64,000 nucleotides of DNA, from the NCBI RefSeq assembly GCF_910592395.1, contig NC_088324.1:4118953-4182952 (forward strand), read 5' to 3'. The first letter of the stretch is position 1. Every line of letters starts with the position of its first letter. The position numbers were made by a program, and so were the translations under genes. The notes below the pieces were generated by a model that made no database searches, was not told where the DNA came from, and saw only the letters and a list, made by a program, of their open reading frames with translations. Positions 21,421 through 35,500 of the stretch are shown in pieces. This DNA is from Lineus longissimus. Its lineage: Eukaryota; Nemertea; Pilidiophora; Heteronemertea; Lineidae.

Positions 21421-24400
21421 ATGACGGTCGGTCGGCGATGGCGCTCGTCGCAACCGATCACGTTCATTTTGGTTATACAGAGTTGGGATGAGCGATTGGA
21501 CAAACTGAGACCACAATTTCGAGATTCTGCGATGATAAGTTGTCATTCGACTAGCGATATCACACGACTGGCGATGAAAGTCGGTCGGAGATGGTGCTCA
21601 TCGCGACCGATCACACTCATTTTGGTTATGCAGAGTCGAGATGCCCGATTGGACAAACTGAGACTGCAATTTCGAGATTCTGTGATGATAAGTTGTCATT
21701 CGATAGCGATATTACACGACTGGCGATTACGGTCGGTCGGCGATGGCGTTGTCGCGACCGATCACGCTCATTTTGGTTATACAGAGTCGAGATGACCGAT
21801 TGGACAAACTGAGACCACAATTTCGAGATTTTGCGATGATAAGTTGTCACTCAACTAGAGATATTACAGGACTGGCGATGACGGTCGGTCGGCGATGGCG
21901 CTCGTCGCGACCAATCACACTCATTTTGGTTATACAGAGTCGAGATGCCCGATTGGACAAACTGAGACTGCAATTTCGAGATTCTGTGATGATTAGTTGT
22001 CATTCGATAGCGATATTACATGACTGGCGATGAAAGTCGGTCGGAGATGGTGCTCGTCGCGACCGATCACGTTCATTTTGGTTATACAGAGTCAAGATGA
22101 CCGATTGGACAAACTGAGACTGCACTTTCGAGATTTTGCAATGATAAGTTGTACATTCGACTTGCGATATTACACGACTGGCGATGAAAGTCGGTCGTAG
22201 ATGGCGCTCGTCACAACAGATCACGTTCATTTTGGTTATACAGAGTCGAGATGCCCGATTGGACAAACTGAGACTGCACTTTCGAGATTCTGCGATGATA
22301 AGTTGTCATTCGACTAGCGATATTACACGACTGGCGATGACGGTCGGTCGTCGATGGCGCTCGTCGCGACCGATCACGCTCATTTTGGTTATACAGAGTC
22401 GTGATGACCGATGGACAAGTTCAGACCGCATTTTCCAGATTCTGCGATGATAAGTTGTCACTCGACTAGCAATATTACACGACTGGCGATGACGGTCGGT
22501 CGGCAATGGCACTTGTCGCGTCCGATTTCGCTCATTTTGGTTATACAAAGTCAAGATGACTGAATGGACACACTCAGACCACAATTTCGAGATTCAGCGA
22601 TGATAAGTTGTCACTTGACTAACGATATAAGACTACTGGCGATGAATGTCAGTCGGCGATGGCGCTTGTCGTGATCGATCAAGCTAATTTTGGTTTTTCA
22701 GAGTCGAGATGCCCGATTGGACAAACTGAGACCGCAATTTTGAGAGTATGCAACGAGAAGTTGTCATTCAACTAACAATATAAGACTACTGGCGATGACG
22801 GTCGGTCGGCGATGGCTCTCGTCGCAACCGATCATGTTAATTTTGGTTTTACAGAGTCCAGATGACCGATTGAACAAACTGAGACCGCAATTTTGAGAGT
22901 CTGCAACGAGAAGTTGTCATTCAACTAACAATATCAGACTACTGGCGATGACGGTCGGTCGGCGATGACGCTCATCGCGACCGATCACGCTCATTTTGGT
23001 TATACAGATTCGAGACGCCTGATTGGACAAACTGAGACCACAATTTCGAGATTCTGCGATGATAAGTTGTCATTCTACTAGCGATATTACACGACTGGCG
23101 ATGACAGTCGGTCGGTGATGGCGCTCGTCGCGACGGATCACGTTCATTTTGGTTATACAGAGTCAAGATGACCAATGGACATACTGAGACTACATTTTCA
23201 AGATTCTGTTACAATAAGTTGTCACTTGACTAGAGATATTACACGACTGGCGATGACAGTCGGTCGGTGATGGCACTCCTCGCGACGGATCACGTTCATT
23301 TTGGTTATACAGAGTCAAGATGACCGATTGGACAAACTGAGACCGCAATTTTGAGATTCTGTGATGATAAGTTGTCTTTCTACTAGCGATATTACACGAC
23401 TGGCGATGATGGTCGGTCGGCGATGGCGCTCGTCACGACCGATTACGCTCATTTTGGTTGTACAGAGTCGAGATGACCGATGGACAAACTGAGACTACAT
23501 TTTCAAGATTCTGTTACAATAAGTTGTCACTCGACTAGAGATATTACACGACTGGCGATGACGGTCGGTCGGCGATGGGGCTCGTCGCGACGGATCACGT
23601 TCATTTTGGTTATACAGAGTCAAGATGACCGAATGGACAAACTGAGACCGCAATTTTGAGATTCTGCGATGATAAGTTGTCATTCTACTAGCGATATTAC
23701 ACGACTGGCGATGACGGTCGGTCGGTGATGGCGCTCGTCGCAACCGATCCCGTTCATTTTGGTTATACAGAGTCAAGATGACCGATTGGACAAACTGAGA
23801 CCGCAATTTCGAGATTCTGCGATGATAAGTTGTCACTCAACTACAGATATTACACGACTGGCGGTGACGGTCGGTCGGCGATGGCGCTTGTTGCAACTGA
23901 TCACGCTCATTTTGGTTATACAGAGTCGAGATACCCGATTGGACAAACTGAGACTGCACTTTTGAGATTCTGCGATGATAAGTTGTCATTCGATAGCGAT
24001 ATTACACGACTGGCAATGAAAGTCGGTCGGAGATGGCGCTCGTCACGACAGATCACGTTCATTTTGGTTATACAGAGTCAAGATGACCGATTGGACAAAC
24101 TGAGACCGCAATTTCGAGATTCTGCGATGATAAGTTGTCACTCAACTACAGATATTACACGACTGGCGGTGACGGTCGATCGGCGATGGCGATCGTTGCG
24201 ACCGATCACGCTCATTTTGGTTATACAGAGTCAAGATGCACGATTGGACAAACTGAGACAGCAATTTTGAGATTCTGCGATGATAAGTTGTCACTCAACT
24301 AGAGATATTACACGACTAGCGATGACGGTCGGTCGGCGATGGCGCTCGTAGCGACCGATCACGCTCATTTTGGTTATACAGAGTCGGGATGAGCGATTGG

Positions 24401-25277
24401 ACAAACTGAGACCGCAATTTCGTGATTCTGCGATGATAAGTTGTCACTCAACTACAGATATTACACGACTGGCGGTGACGGTCGATCGGCGATGGCGATC
24501 GTTGCGACCGATCACGCTCATTTTGGTTATACAGAGTCAAGATGCACGATTGGACAAACTGAGACAGCAATTTTGAGATTCTGCGATGATAAGTTGTCAC
24601 TCAACTAGAGATATTACACGACTAGCGATGACGGTCGGTCGGCGATGGCGCTCGTAGCGACCGATCACGCTCATTTTGGTTATACAGAGTCGGGATGAGC
24701 GATTGGACAAACTGAGACCGCAATTTCGTGATTCTGCGATGATAAGTTGTCACTCGACTAGTGATATTACACTACTGGCGATGAAAGTCGGTCGGCGATG
24801 GCGCTCGTCGCGACCGATCACGCTCATTTTGGTTATACAGAGTTGAGATGACCGATGGACAAACTGAGACCGCATTTTCGAGATTCTACGATGATAACTT
24901 GCCACTCGACTGACAATATAAGACTACTGGTGATGATGGTCGGTCGGCGATGGCGCTCGTCGCAACCGATCACTCTCATTTTGGTTATAAAGAGGCGAGA
25001 TGATCGATTTTACTAACTGAGACTGCTATTTTGAGAGTCCGTGATGAGAAGTTGTCACTCGACTAACAATATAAGACTACTGGCGATGATTGTCAGTCGG
25101 CAATGGCGCTTGTCATGATCGATCACGCTCATTTTGGTTTTTCAGAGTTGTGATGCCTGATTGGACAAACTGAGACCACAATTTCGAGATTCTGCGATGA
25201 TAAGTTGTCATTCGATAGCGATATTGCACGACTGGCGTTGAAAGTCGGTCGGAGATGGCGCTCGTCGCGACCGATCA
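21421..25277 (+). repeat. Large higher-order block, copy 2 (about 3.86 kb)
   Basis: This is the second copy of 14,229-18,085 at a constant offset of 7,192. Differences from copy 1 are scattered single-base changes and no phase slip was seen. A constant offset over about 3.9 kb means the block moved as a unit. Confidence 0.75.
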
Positions 25278-26800
25278 CGTTCATTTTGGTTATACAGAGT
25301 CAAGATGACCGATTGGACAAATTGAGACCGCAATTTCGAGATTCTGCGATGATAAGTTGTCATTCGATAGCGATATTACACGACTGGCGATGACGGTCGG
25401 TCGGCGATGGCGCACGTCGCGACCGATCACACTCATTTTGGTTATACAGAGTCAAGATGACCGATTGGACAAACTGAGACTGCATTTTCGAGATTCTGCG
25501 ATGATAAGTTGTCATTCGACTAGCGATATTACACGACTGGCGATGACGGTCGGTCGGTGATGACGGTCGGTCGGTGATGGCGCTCGTCGCAACCGATCAC
25601 GTTCATTTTGGTTATACAGAGTTGGGATGAGCGATTGGACAAACTGAGACCACAATTTCGAGATTCTGCGATGATAAGTTGTCATTCGACTAGCGATATC
25701 ACACGACTGGCGATGAAAGTCGGTCGGAGATGGTGCTCGTCGCGACCGATCACACTCATTTTGGTTATGCAGAGTCGAGATGCCCGATTGGACAAACTGA
25801 GACTGCAATTTCGAGATTCTGTGATGATAAGTTGTCATTCGATAGCGATATTACACGACTGGCGATTACGGTCGGTCGGCGATGGCGTTGTCGCGACCGA
25901 TCACGCTCATTTCGGTTATACAGAGTCGAGATGACCGATTGGACAAACTGAGACCGCATTTTCGAGATTTTGCGATGATAAGTTGTCACTCAACTAGAGA
26001 TATTACAGGACTGGCGATGACGGTCGGTCGGCGATGGCGCTCGTCGCGACCAATCACACTCATTTTGGTTATGCAGAGTCGAGATGCCCGATTGGACAAA
26101 CTGAGACTGCAATTTCGAGATTCTGTGATGATTAGTTGTCATTCGATAGCGATATTACATGACTGGCGATGAAAGTCGGTCGGAGATGGTGCTCGTCGCG
26201 ACCGATCACGTTCATTTTGGTTATACAGAGTCAAGATGACCGATTGGACAAACTGAGACTGCACTTTCGAGATTTTGCAATGATAAGTTGTACATTCGAC
26301 TTGCGATATTACACGACTGGCGATGAAAGTCGGTCGTAGATGGCGCTCGTCACAACAGATCACGTTCATTTTGGTTATACAGAGTCGAGATGCCCGATTG
26401 GACAAACTGAGACTGCACTTTCGAGATTCTGCGATGATAAGTTGTCATTCGACTAGCGATATTACACGACTGGCGATGACGGTCGGTCGGCGATGGCGCT
26501 CGTCGCGACCGATCACGCTCATTTTGGTTATACAGAGTCGTGATGACCGATGGACAAGTTCAGACCGCATTTTCCAGATTCTGCGATGATAAGTTGTCAC
26601 TCGACTAGCAATATTACACGACTGGCGATGACGGTCGGTCGGCAATGGCACTTGTCGCGTCCGATTTCGCTCATTTTGGTTATACAAAGTCGAGATGACT
26701 GAATGGACACACTCAGACCACAATTTCGAGATTCAGCGATGATAAGTTGTCACTTGACTAACGATATAAGACTACTGGCGATGAATGTCAGTCGGCGATG
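25205..26800 (+). repeat. Block copy at offset 11,331 from 13.8-15.5 kb
   Basis: Variants at 13,874, 14,399, 14,551, 14,808, 14,992 and 15,114 recur 11,331 bases later. It again contains the monomer with the 18-bp duplication. Parts of 16.3-16.9 kb follow at offset 10,873 (27,176, 27,440, 27,511), showing deletion of a few monomers between. Confidence 0.7.
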
Positions 26801-28426
26801 GCGCTTGTCGTGATCGATCAAGCTAATTTTGGTTTTTCAGAGTCGAGATGCCCGATTGGACAAACTGAGACCGCAATTTTGAGAGTATGCAACGAGAAGT
26901 TGTCATTCAACTAATAATATAAGACTACTGGCGATGACGGTCGGTCGGCGATGGCGCTCGTCGCAACCGATCATGTTAATTTTGGTTTTACAGAGTCCAG
27001 ATGACCGATTGAACAAACTGAGACCGCAATTTTGAGAGTCTGCAACGAGAAGTTGTCATTCAACTAACAATATAAGACTACTGGCGATGACGGTCGGTCG
27101 GCGATGACGCTCATCGCGACCGATCACGCTCATTTTGGTTATACAGAGTCGAGATGACCGATGGACAAACTGAGACTACATTTTCAAGATTCTGTTACAA
27201 TAAGTTGTCACTCGACTAGAGATATTACACGACTGGCGATGACGGTCGGTCGGCGATAGGGCTCGTCGCGACGGATCACGTTCATTTTGGTTATACAGAG
27301 TCAAGATGACCGAATGGACAAACTGAGACCGCAATTTTGAGATTCTGCGATGATAAGTTGTCATTCTACTAGCGATATTACACGACTGGCGATGACGGTC
27401 GGTCGGTGATGGCGCTCGTCGCAACCGTTCACGTTCATTTTGGTTATACAGAGTCAAGATGACCGATTGGACAAACTGAGACCGCAATTTCGAGATTCTG
27501 CGATGATAAGTTGTCACTCAACTACAGATATTACACGACTGGCGGTGACGGTCGGTCGGCGATGGCGCTTGTTGCAACTGATCACGCTCATTTTGGTTAT
27601 ACAGAGTCGAGATACCCGATTGGACAAACTGAGACTGCACTTTTGAGATTCTGCGATGATAAGTTGTCATTCGATAGCGATATTACACGACTGGCAATGA
27701 AAGTCGGTCGGAGATGGCGCTCGTCACGACAGATCACGTTCATTTTGGTTATACAGAGTCAAGATGACCGATTGGACAAACTGAGACCGCAATTTCGAGA
27801 TTCTGCGATGATAAGTTGTCACTCATCTACAGATATTACACGACTGGCGGTGACGGTCGATCGGCGATGGCGCTCGTAGCGACCGATCACGCTCATTTTG
27901 GTTATACAGAGTCGGGATGAGCGATTGGACAAACTGAGACCGCAATTTCGTGATTCTGCGATGATAAGTTGTCACTCGACTAGTGATATTACACTACTGG
28001 CGATGAAAGTCGGTCGGCGATGGCGCTCGTCGCGACCGATCACGCTCATTTTGGTTATTCAGAGTTGAGATGACCGATGGACAAACTGAGACCGCATTTT
28101 CGAGATTCTACGATGATAACTTGCCAGTCGACTGACAATATAAGACTACTGGTGATGATGGTCGGTCGGCGGATGCGCTCGTCGCAACCGATCACTCTCA
28201 TTTTGGTTATAAAGAGGCGAGATGATCGATTTTACTAACTGAGACTGCTATTTTGAGAGTCCGTGATGAGAAGTTGTCACTCGACTAACAATATAAGACT
28301 ACTAGCGATGATTGTCAGTCGGCAATGGCGCTTGTCGTGATCGATCACGCTCATTTTGGTTTTTCAGAGTTGTGATGCCTGATTGGACAAACTGAGACCA
28401 CAATTTCGAGATTCTGCAATGATAAG

Positions 28427-29500
28427 TTGTCATTCGATAGCGATATTACACGACTGGCGTTGAAAGTCGGTCGGAGATGGCGCTCGTCGCGACCGATCAC
28501 GTTCATTTTGGTTATACAGAGTCAAGATGACCGATTGGACAAACTGAGACCGCAATTTCGAGATTCTGCGATGATAAGTTGTCATTCGATAGTGATATTA
28601 CACGACAGGCGATGACGGTCGGCCGGCGATGGCGCACGTCGCGACCGATCACACTCATTTTGGTTATACAGAGTCAAGATGACCGATTGGACAAACTGAG
28701 ACTGCATTTTCGAGATTCTGCGATGATAAGTTGTCATTCGACTAGCGATATTACACGACTGGCAATGACGGTCGGTCGGTGATGACGGTCGGTCGGTGAT
28801 GGCGCTCGTCGCAACCGATCACGTTCATTTTGGTTATACAGAGTTGGGATGAGCGATTGGACAAACTGAGACCACAATTTCGAGATTCTGCGATGATAAG
28901 TTGTCATTCGACTAGCGATATCACACGACTGGCGATGAAAGTCGGTCGGAGATGGTGCTCGTCGCGACCGATCACGTTCATTTTGGTTATACAGAGTCAA
29001 GATGACCGATTGGACAAACAGAGGCCGCAATTTCGAGATTCTTCGATGATAAGTTGTCATTCGACTAGCGATATTACACGAATGGCGATTACGGTCGGTC
29101 GGCGATGGCGTTGTCGCGACCGATCACGCTCATTTTGGTTATACAGAGTCGAGATGACCGATTGGACAAACTGAGACTGCAATTTCGAGATTCTGTGATG
29201 ATTAGTTGTCATTCGATAGCGATATTACATGACTGGCGATGAAAGTCGGTCGGAGATGGTGCTCTTCGCGACCGATCACGTTCATTTTGGTTATACAGAG
29301 TCAAGATGACCGATTGGACAAACTGAGACTGCACTTTCGAGATTTTGCAATGATAAGTTGTACATTCGACTTGCGATATTACACGACTGGCGATGAAAGT
29401 CGGTCGTAGATGGCGCTCGTCACGACAGATCACGTTCATTTTGGTTATACAGAGTCGAGATGCCCGATTGGACAAACTGAGACTGCTATTTCGAGATTCT
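28427..29500 (+). repeat. Fourth copy of the 13.8 kb block, more rearranged
   Basis: Variants matching 25,205, 25,357 and 25,512 recur 3,222 bases later (28,427, 28,579, 28,734), again with the 18-bp duplication. Past about 29,000 several monomers of the earlier order are missing before the TACATTCGACTTGCG variant returns at about 29,355. This is the right end of the middle domain. Confidence 0.65.
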
Positions 29501-32500
29501 GCGATGATAAGTTGTCATTCGACTAGCGATATTCCTCGACTGGCGATGACGGTCGGTCGGCGATGGCGTTGTCGCAACCGATCACGCTCATTTTGGTTAT
29601 ACAGAGTCGAGATGACCGATGGACAAGTTGAGACAGCATTTTCGAGATTCTGCGATGATAAGTTGTCACTCAACTAGAGATATTACAGGACTGGCGATGA
29701 CGGTCGGTCGGCGATGGCGCTCGTCGCGACCGATCACACTCATTTTGGTTATGCAGAGTCGAGATGCCCGATTGGACAAACTGAGACTGCAATTTCGAGA
29801 TTCTACGATGATAAGTTGTCGTTCGATAGCGATATTACACGACTGGCGATGAATGTCGGTCGGAGATGGTGCGCGTCGCGACCGATCACGTTCATTTTGG
29901 TTATACAGAGTCAAGATGACCGATTGGACAAACTGAGACCGCAATTTCGAGATTCTGCGATGATAAGTTGTCATTCGACTAGAGATATTACACGACTAGC
30001 GATGACAGTTGGTTGGTGATGGCGCTCGTCGCGACCGATCACGGTCATTTTGGTTATACAGAGTTGGAATGAGCGATTGGACAAACTGAGACCACAATTT
30101 CGAGATTCTGCGATGATAAGTCGTCATTCGATAGCAATATTACACGACTGGCAATGAAAGTTGGTCGGAGATGGTGCTTGTCGCGACCGATCACGTTCAT
30201 TTTGGTTATACAGAGTCAAGATGACCGATTGGACAAATTGAGACTACAATTTCGAGATTCTGCGATGATAAGTTGTCATTCTACGTGCAATATTACACGA
30301 CTTGCGATGATGGTCGGTCAGCGATGGCGCTCGTCGCGACCGATCACGCTCATTTTGGTTATACAGAGTCGAGGTGACCGATGGACAAACTGAGACTGCA
30401 TTTTCGAGATTCTGTGATGATAAGTTGTCACTCGACTAACGATATAAGACTAGTGGCGATGACGGTCGGTCGGCAATGGCGCTCGTCGCGACCGATCACG
30501 CTCATTTTGGTTATACAGAGTCGAGATGACTGATGGACAAACTGAGACCGCAATTTCGAGATTCTGCGATGATAAGTTGTCTCTCAACTAGAGATATTAC
30601 ACGACTGGCGATGACGGTCGGTCGGCGATGGCGCTCGTCGCGACTGATCACATTCATTTTGGTTATACAGAGTCGGGATGAGCGATTGGACAAACTGAGA
30701 CCACAATTTCGAGATTCTGCGATGATAAGCTGTCATTCAATAGCATTATTACACTACTGGCGATGAAAGTCGGTCGGCGATGGCGCTCGCCGCGACCGAT
30801 CACGCTCATTTTGGTTATACAGAGTCGAGATGCCCGATTGGACAAACTGAGACCGCAATTTTGAGATTCTGCGATGATAAGTTGTCATTCTACGTGCAAT
30901 ATTATACGACTTGCGATGATGGTCGGTCGGCGATGGCGCTCGTCGCGACCGATCACGCTCATTTTGGTTATACAGAGTCGAGATGACCGATGGACAAACT
31001 GAGACTGCATTTTCGAGATTCTGTGATGATAAGTTGTCACTCGACTAACGATATAAGACTAGTGGCGATGACGGTCGGTCGGCAATGGCAATCGTCGCGA
31101 CCGATCACGCTCATTTTGGTTATACAGAGTCGAGATGACTGATGGACAAACTGAGACCGCAATTTCGAGATTCTGCGATGATAAGTTGTCACTCAACTAG
31201 AGATATTACACGACTGGCGATGACGGTCGGTCGGCGATGGCGGTCGTCGGGACTGATCACGTTCATTTTGGTTATACAGAGTCGGGATGAGCGATTGGAC
31301 AAACTGAGACCACAATTTCGAGATTCTGCGATGATAAGCTGTCATTCAGTAGCATTATTACACTACTGGCGATGAAAGTCGGTCGGCGATGGCGCTCGCC
31401 GCGACCGATCACGCTCATTTTGGTTATACAGAGTCGAGATGCCCGATTCGACAAACTGAGACCGCAATTTTGAGATTCTGCGATGATAAGTTGTCACTCA
31501 ACTAGAGATATTACACGACTGGCGATAACGATCGGTTAGCGATGGCGCTCGTTGCGACCAATCACGCTCATTTTGGTTATGCAGAGTCGGGATGAGCGAT
31601 TGGACAAACTGAGACCACAATTTCGTGATTCTGTGATGATAAGTTGTCATTCGATAGCAATATTACAGTACTGGCGATGAAAATCGGTCGGCGATGGCGC
31701 TCGTCGCGACCGATCACGCTCATTTTGGTTATACAGAGTCGAGATGACCGAATAGACACACTCGGACCACAATTTCGAGATTCAGCGATGATAAGTTGTC
31801 ATTTGACTAACGATATAAGACTACTGGCGATGATTGTCAGTCGGCGATGGCGCTTGTCGTGATCGATCAAGCTAATTTTGGTTTTTCAGAGTCGAGATGC
31901 CCGATTGGACAAACTGAGACCGCAATTTTGAGAGTCTGCGACGAGAAGTTGTCATTCAAGTAACGATATAAGACTACTGGCGATGACGGTCGGTCGGCGA
32001 TGGCGCTTGTCGCGACCGATCACGCTCATTTTGGTTATACAGAGTCGAGATGCCCGATTGGACAAACTGAGACTGCAATTTCGAGATTCTGCGATGATAA
32101 GTTGTCTTTCGATAGCGATATTACACGACTGGCGATGAAAGTCGGTCGGAAATGGCGCTCGTCGCGACCGATCACGCTCATTTTGGTTATACAGAGTCAA
32201 GATGACCGATTGGACAAATTGAGACTGCAATTTCGAGATTCTGCGATGATAAGTTGTCATTCTACGTGCAATATTACACGACTTGCGATGACGGTCGGTC
32301 GGCGATTGCGCTCGTCGCGACCGATCACGCTCATTTTGGTTATACAGAGTCGAGATGACCGATTGGACAAATTGAGACTGCAATTTCGAGATTCTGCGAT
32401 GATAAGTTGTCATTCTACGTGCAATATTACACGACTTGCGATGACGGTCGGTCGGAGATGGTGCGCGTCGCGACCGATCACGTTCATTTTGGTTATACAG

Positions 32501-35500
32501 AGTCAAGATGACCGATTGGACAAACTGAGACCGCAATTTCGAGATTCTGCGATGATAAGTTTTCATTCGACTGGCAATATTACGCGACTGGCGATGACGG
32601 TCGGTCGGCGAAGGCGCTCGTCGCGACCGATCACACTCATTTTGGTTATACAGAGTCGAGATGCCCAATTGGACAAACTGAGACTGCAATTTCGAGATTC
32701 TACGATGATAAGTTGTCGTTCGATAGCGATATTACACGACTGGCGATGAATGTCGGTCGGAGATGGTGCTCGTCGCGACCGATCACGTTCATTTTGGTTA
32801 TACAGAGTCAAGATGACCGATTGGACAAACTGAGACCGCAATTTCGAGATTCTGCGATGATAAGTTGTCATTCGACTAGCGATATTACACGACTGGCGAT
32901 GACTGTCGGTCGGCGATGGCGTTGTCGCGAACGATCACGTTCATTTTGGTTATACAGAGTCAAGATGACCGATTGGACAAACTGAGACCGCAATTTCGAG
33001 ATTCTGCGATGATAAGTTGTCATTCGACTAGAGATATTACACGACTAGCGATGACAGTTGGTCGGTGATGGCGCTCGTCCGACCGATCACGGTCATTTTG
33101 GTTATACAGAGTCGGAATGAGCGATTGGACAAACTGAGACCACAATTTCGAGATTCTGCGATGATAAGTTGTCATTCGATAGCAAAATTACACGACTGGC
33201 GATGAAAGTTGGCCGGAGATGGTGCTCGTCGCGACCGATCACGTTCATTTTGGTTATACAGAGTCAAGATGACCAATTGGACAAACTGAGACCGCAATTT
33301 CGAGATTCTGCGATGATAAGTTGTCATTCGACTAGCGATATTACACGACTGGCGATGACTGTCGGTCGACGATGGCGTTGTCGCGAACGATCACGTTCAT
33401 TTTGGTTATACAGAATCAAGATGACTGATCGGACAAACTGAGACCGCAATTTCGAGATTCTGTGATGATAAGTTGTCATTTGACTAGAGATAATACACGA
33501 CTAGCGATGAAAGTTGGTCGGAGATGGTGCTCATCGCGACCGATCACGTTCATTTTGGTTATACAGAGTCAAGATGACCGATTGGACAAATTGAGACTGC
33601 AATTTCGAGATTCTGCGATGATAAGTTGTCATTCTACGTGCTATATTACACGACTTGCGATGACGGTCGGTCGGCGATGGCGCTCGTCGCGACCGATCAC
33701 GCTCATTTTGGTTATACAGAGTCGAGATGACCGATGGACAAACTGAGACTGCATTTTCGAGATTCTGTGATGATAAGTTGTCACTCGACTAACGATATAA
33801 GACTAGTTGCGATGACGGTCGGTCGGCGATGGCGCTCGTCGCGACCGATCACGCTCATTTTGGTTATACAGAGTCGAGATGCCCGATTGGACAAACTGAG
33901 ACTGCAATTTGGAGATTCTACGATGATAAGTTGTCGTTCGATAGCGATATTACACGACTGGCGATGAATGTCGGTCGGAGATGGTGCGCGTCGCGACCGA
34001 TCACGTTCATTTTGGTTATACAGAGTCAAGATGACTGATTGGACAAACTGAGACCGCAATTTCGAGATTCTGCGATGATAAGTTGTCATTCGACTAGAGA
34101 TATTACACGACTAGCGATGACAGTTGGTCGGTGATGGCGCTCGTCGCGACCGATCACGGTCATTTTGGTTATACAGAGTCGGAATGAGCGATTGGACAAA
34201 CTGAGACCACAATTTCGAGATTCTGCGATGATAAGTTGTCATTCGATAGCAAAATTACACGACTGGCGATGAAAGTTGGCCGGAGATGGTGCTCGTCGCG
34301 ACCGATCACGTTCATTTTGGTTATACAGAGTCAAGATGACCGATTGGACAAATTGAGACTGCAATTTCGAGATTCTGCGATTATAAGTTGTCATTCTACG
34401 TGCAATATTACATGACTTGCGATGACAGTCGGTCGGCGATGGCGCTCGTCGCGACCGATCACGCACATTTTGGTTATACAGAGTCGAGATGACTGATGGA
34501 CAAACTGAGACCGCAATTTCGAGATTCTGCGATGATAAGTTTTCATTCGACTAGAGATATTACACGACTAGCGATGACAGTTGGTCGATGATGGCGCTCG
34601 TCCGACCGATCACGGTCATTTTGGTTATACAGAGTCGGAATGAGCGATTGGACAAACTGAGACCACAATTTCGAGATTCTGCGATGATAAGTTGTCATTC
34701 GATAGCAAAATTACACGACTGGCGATGAAAGTTGGCCGGAGATGGTGCTCGTCGCGACCGATCACGTTCATTTTGGTTATACAGAGTCGAGATGACTGAT
34801 GGACAAACTGAGACCGCAATTTCGAGATTCTGCGATGATAAGTTTTCATTCGACTAGCGATATTACACGACTGGCGATGACGGTCGGTCGGCGATGGCGC
34901 TCGTCGCGACCGATCACGCTCATTTTGGTTATACAGAGTCGAGATGCCCGATTGGACAAACTGAGACTGCAATTTCGAGATTCTACGATGATAAGTTGTC
35001 GTTCGATAGCGATATTACACGACTGGCGATGAATGTCGGTCGGAGATGGTGCGCGTCGCGACCGATCATGTTCATTTTGGTTATACAGAGTCAAGATGAC
35101 CAATTGGACAAACTGGGACCGCAATTTCGAGATTCTGCGATGATAAGTTGTCATTCGACTAGCGATATTACACGACTGGCGATGACTGTCGGTCGGCGAT
35201 GGCGTTGTCGCGAACGATCACGTTCATTTTGGTTATACAGAGTCAAGATGACCGATTAGACAAAATGAGACCGCAATTTCGAGATTCTGCGATGATAAGT
35301 TGTCATTCGACTAGAGATATTACACGACTAGCTATGACAGTTGGTCGGTGATGGCGCTCGTCGCGACCGATCACGTTCATTTTGGTTATACAGAGTCAAG
35401 ATGACCGATTAGACAAAATGAGACCGCAATTTCGAGATTCTGCGATGATAAGTTGTCATTCGACTAGAGATATTACACGACTAGCTATGACAGTTGGTCG

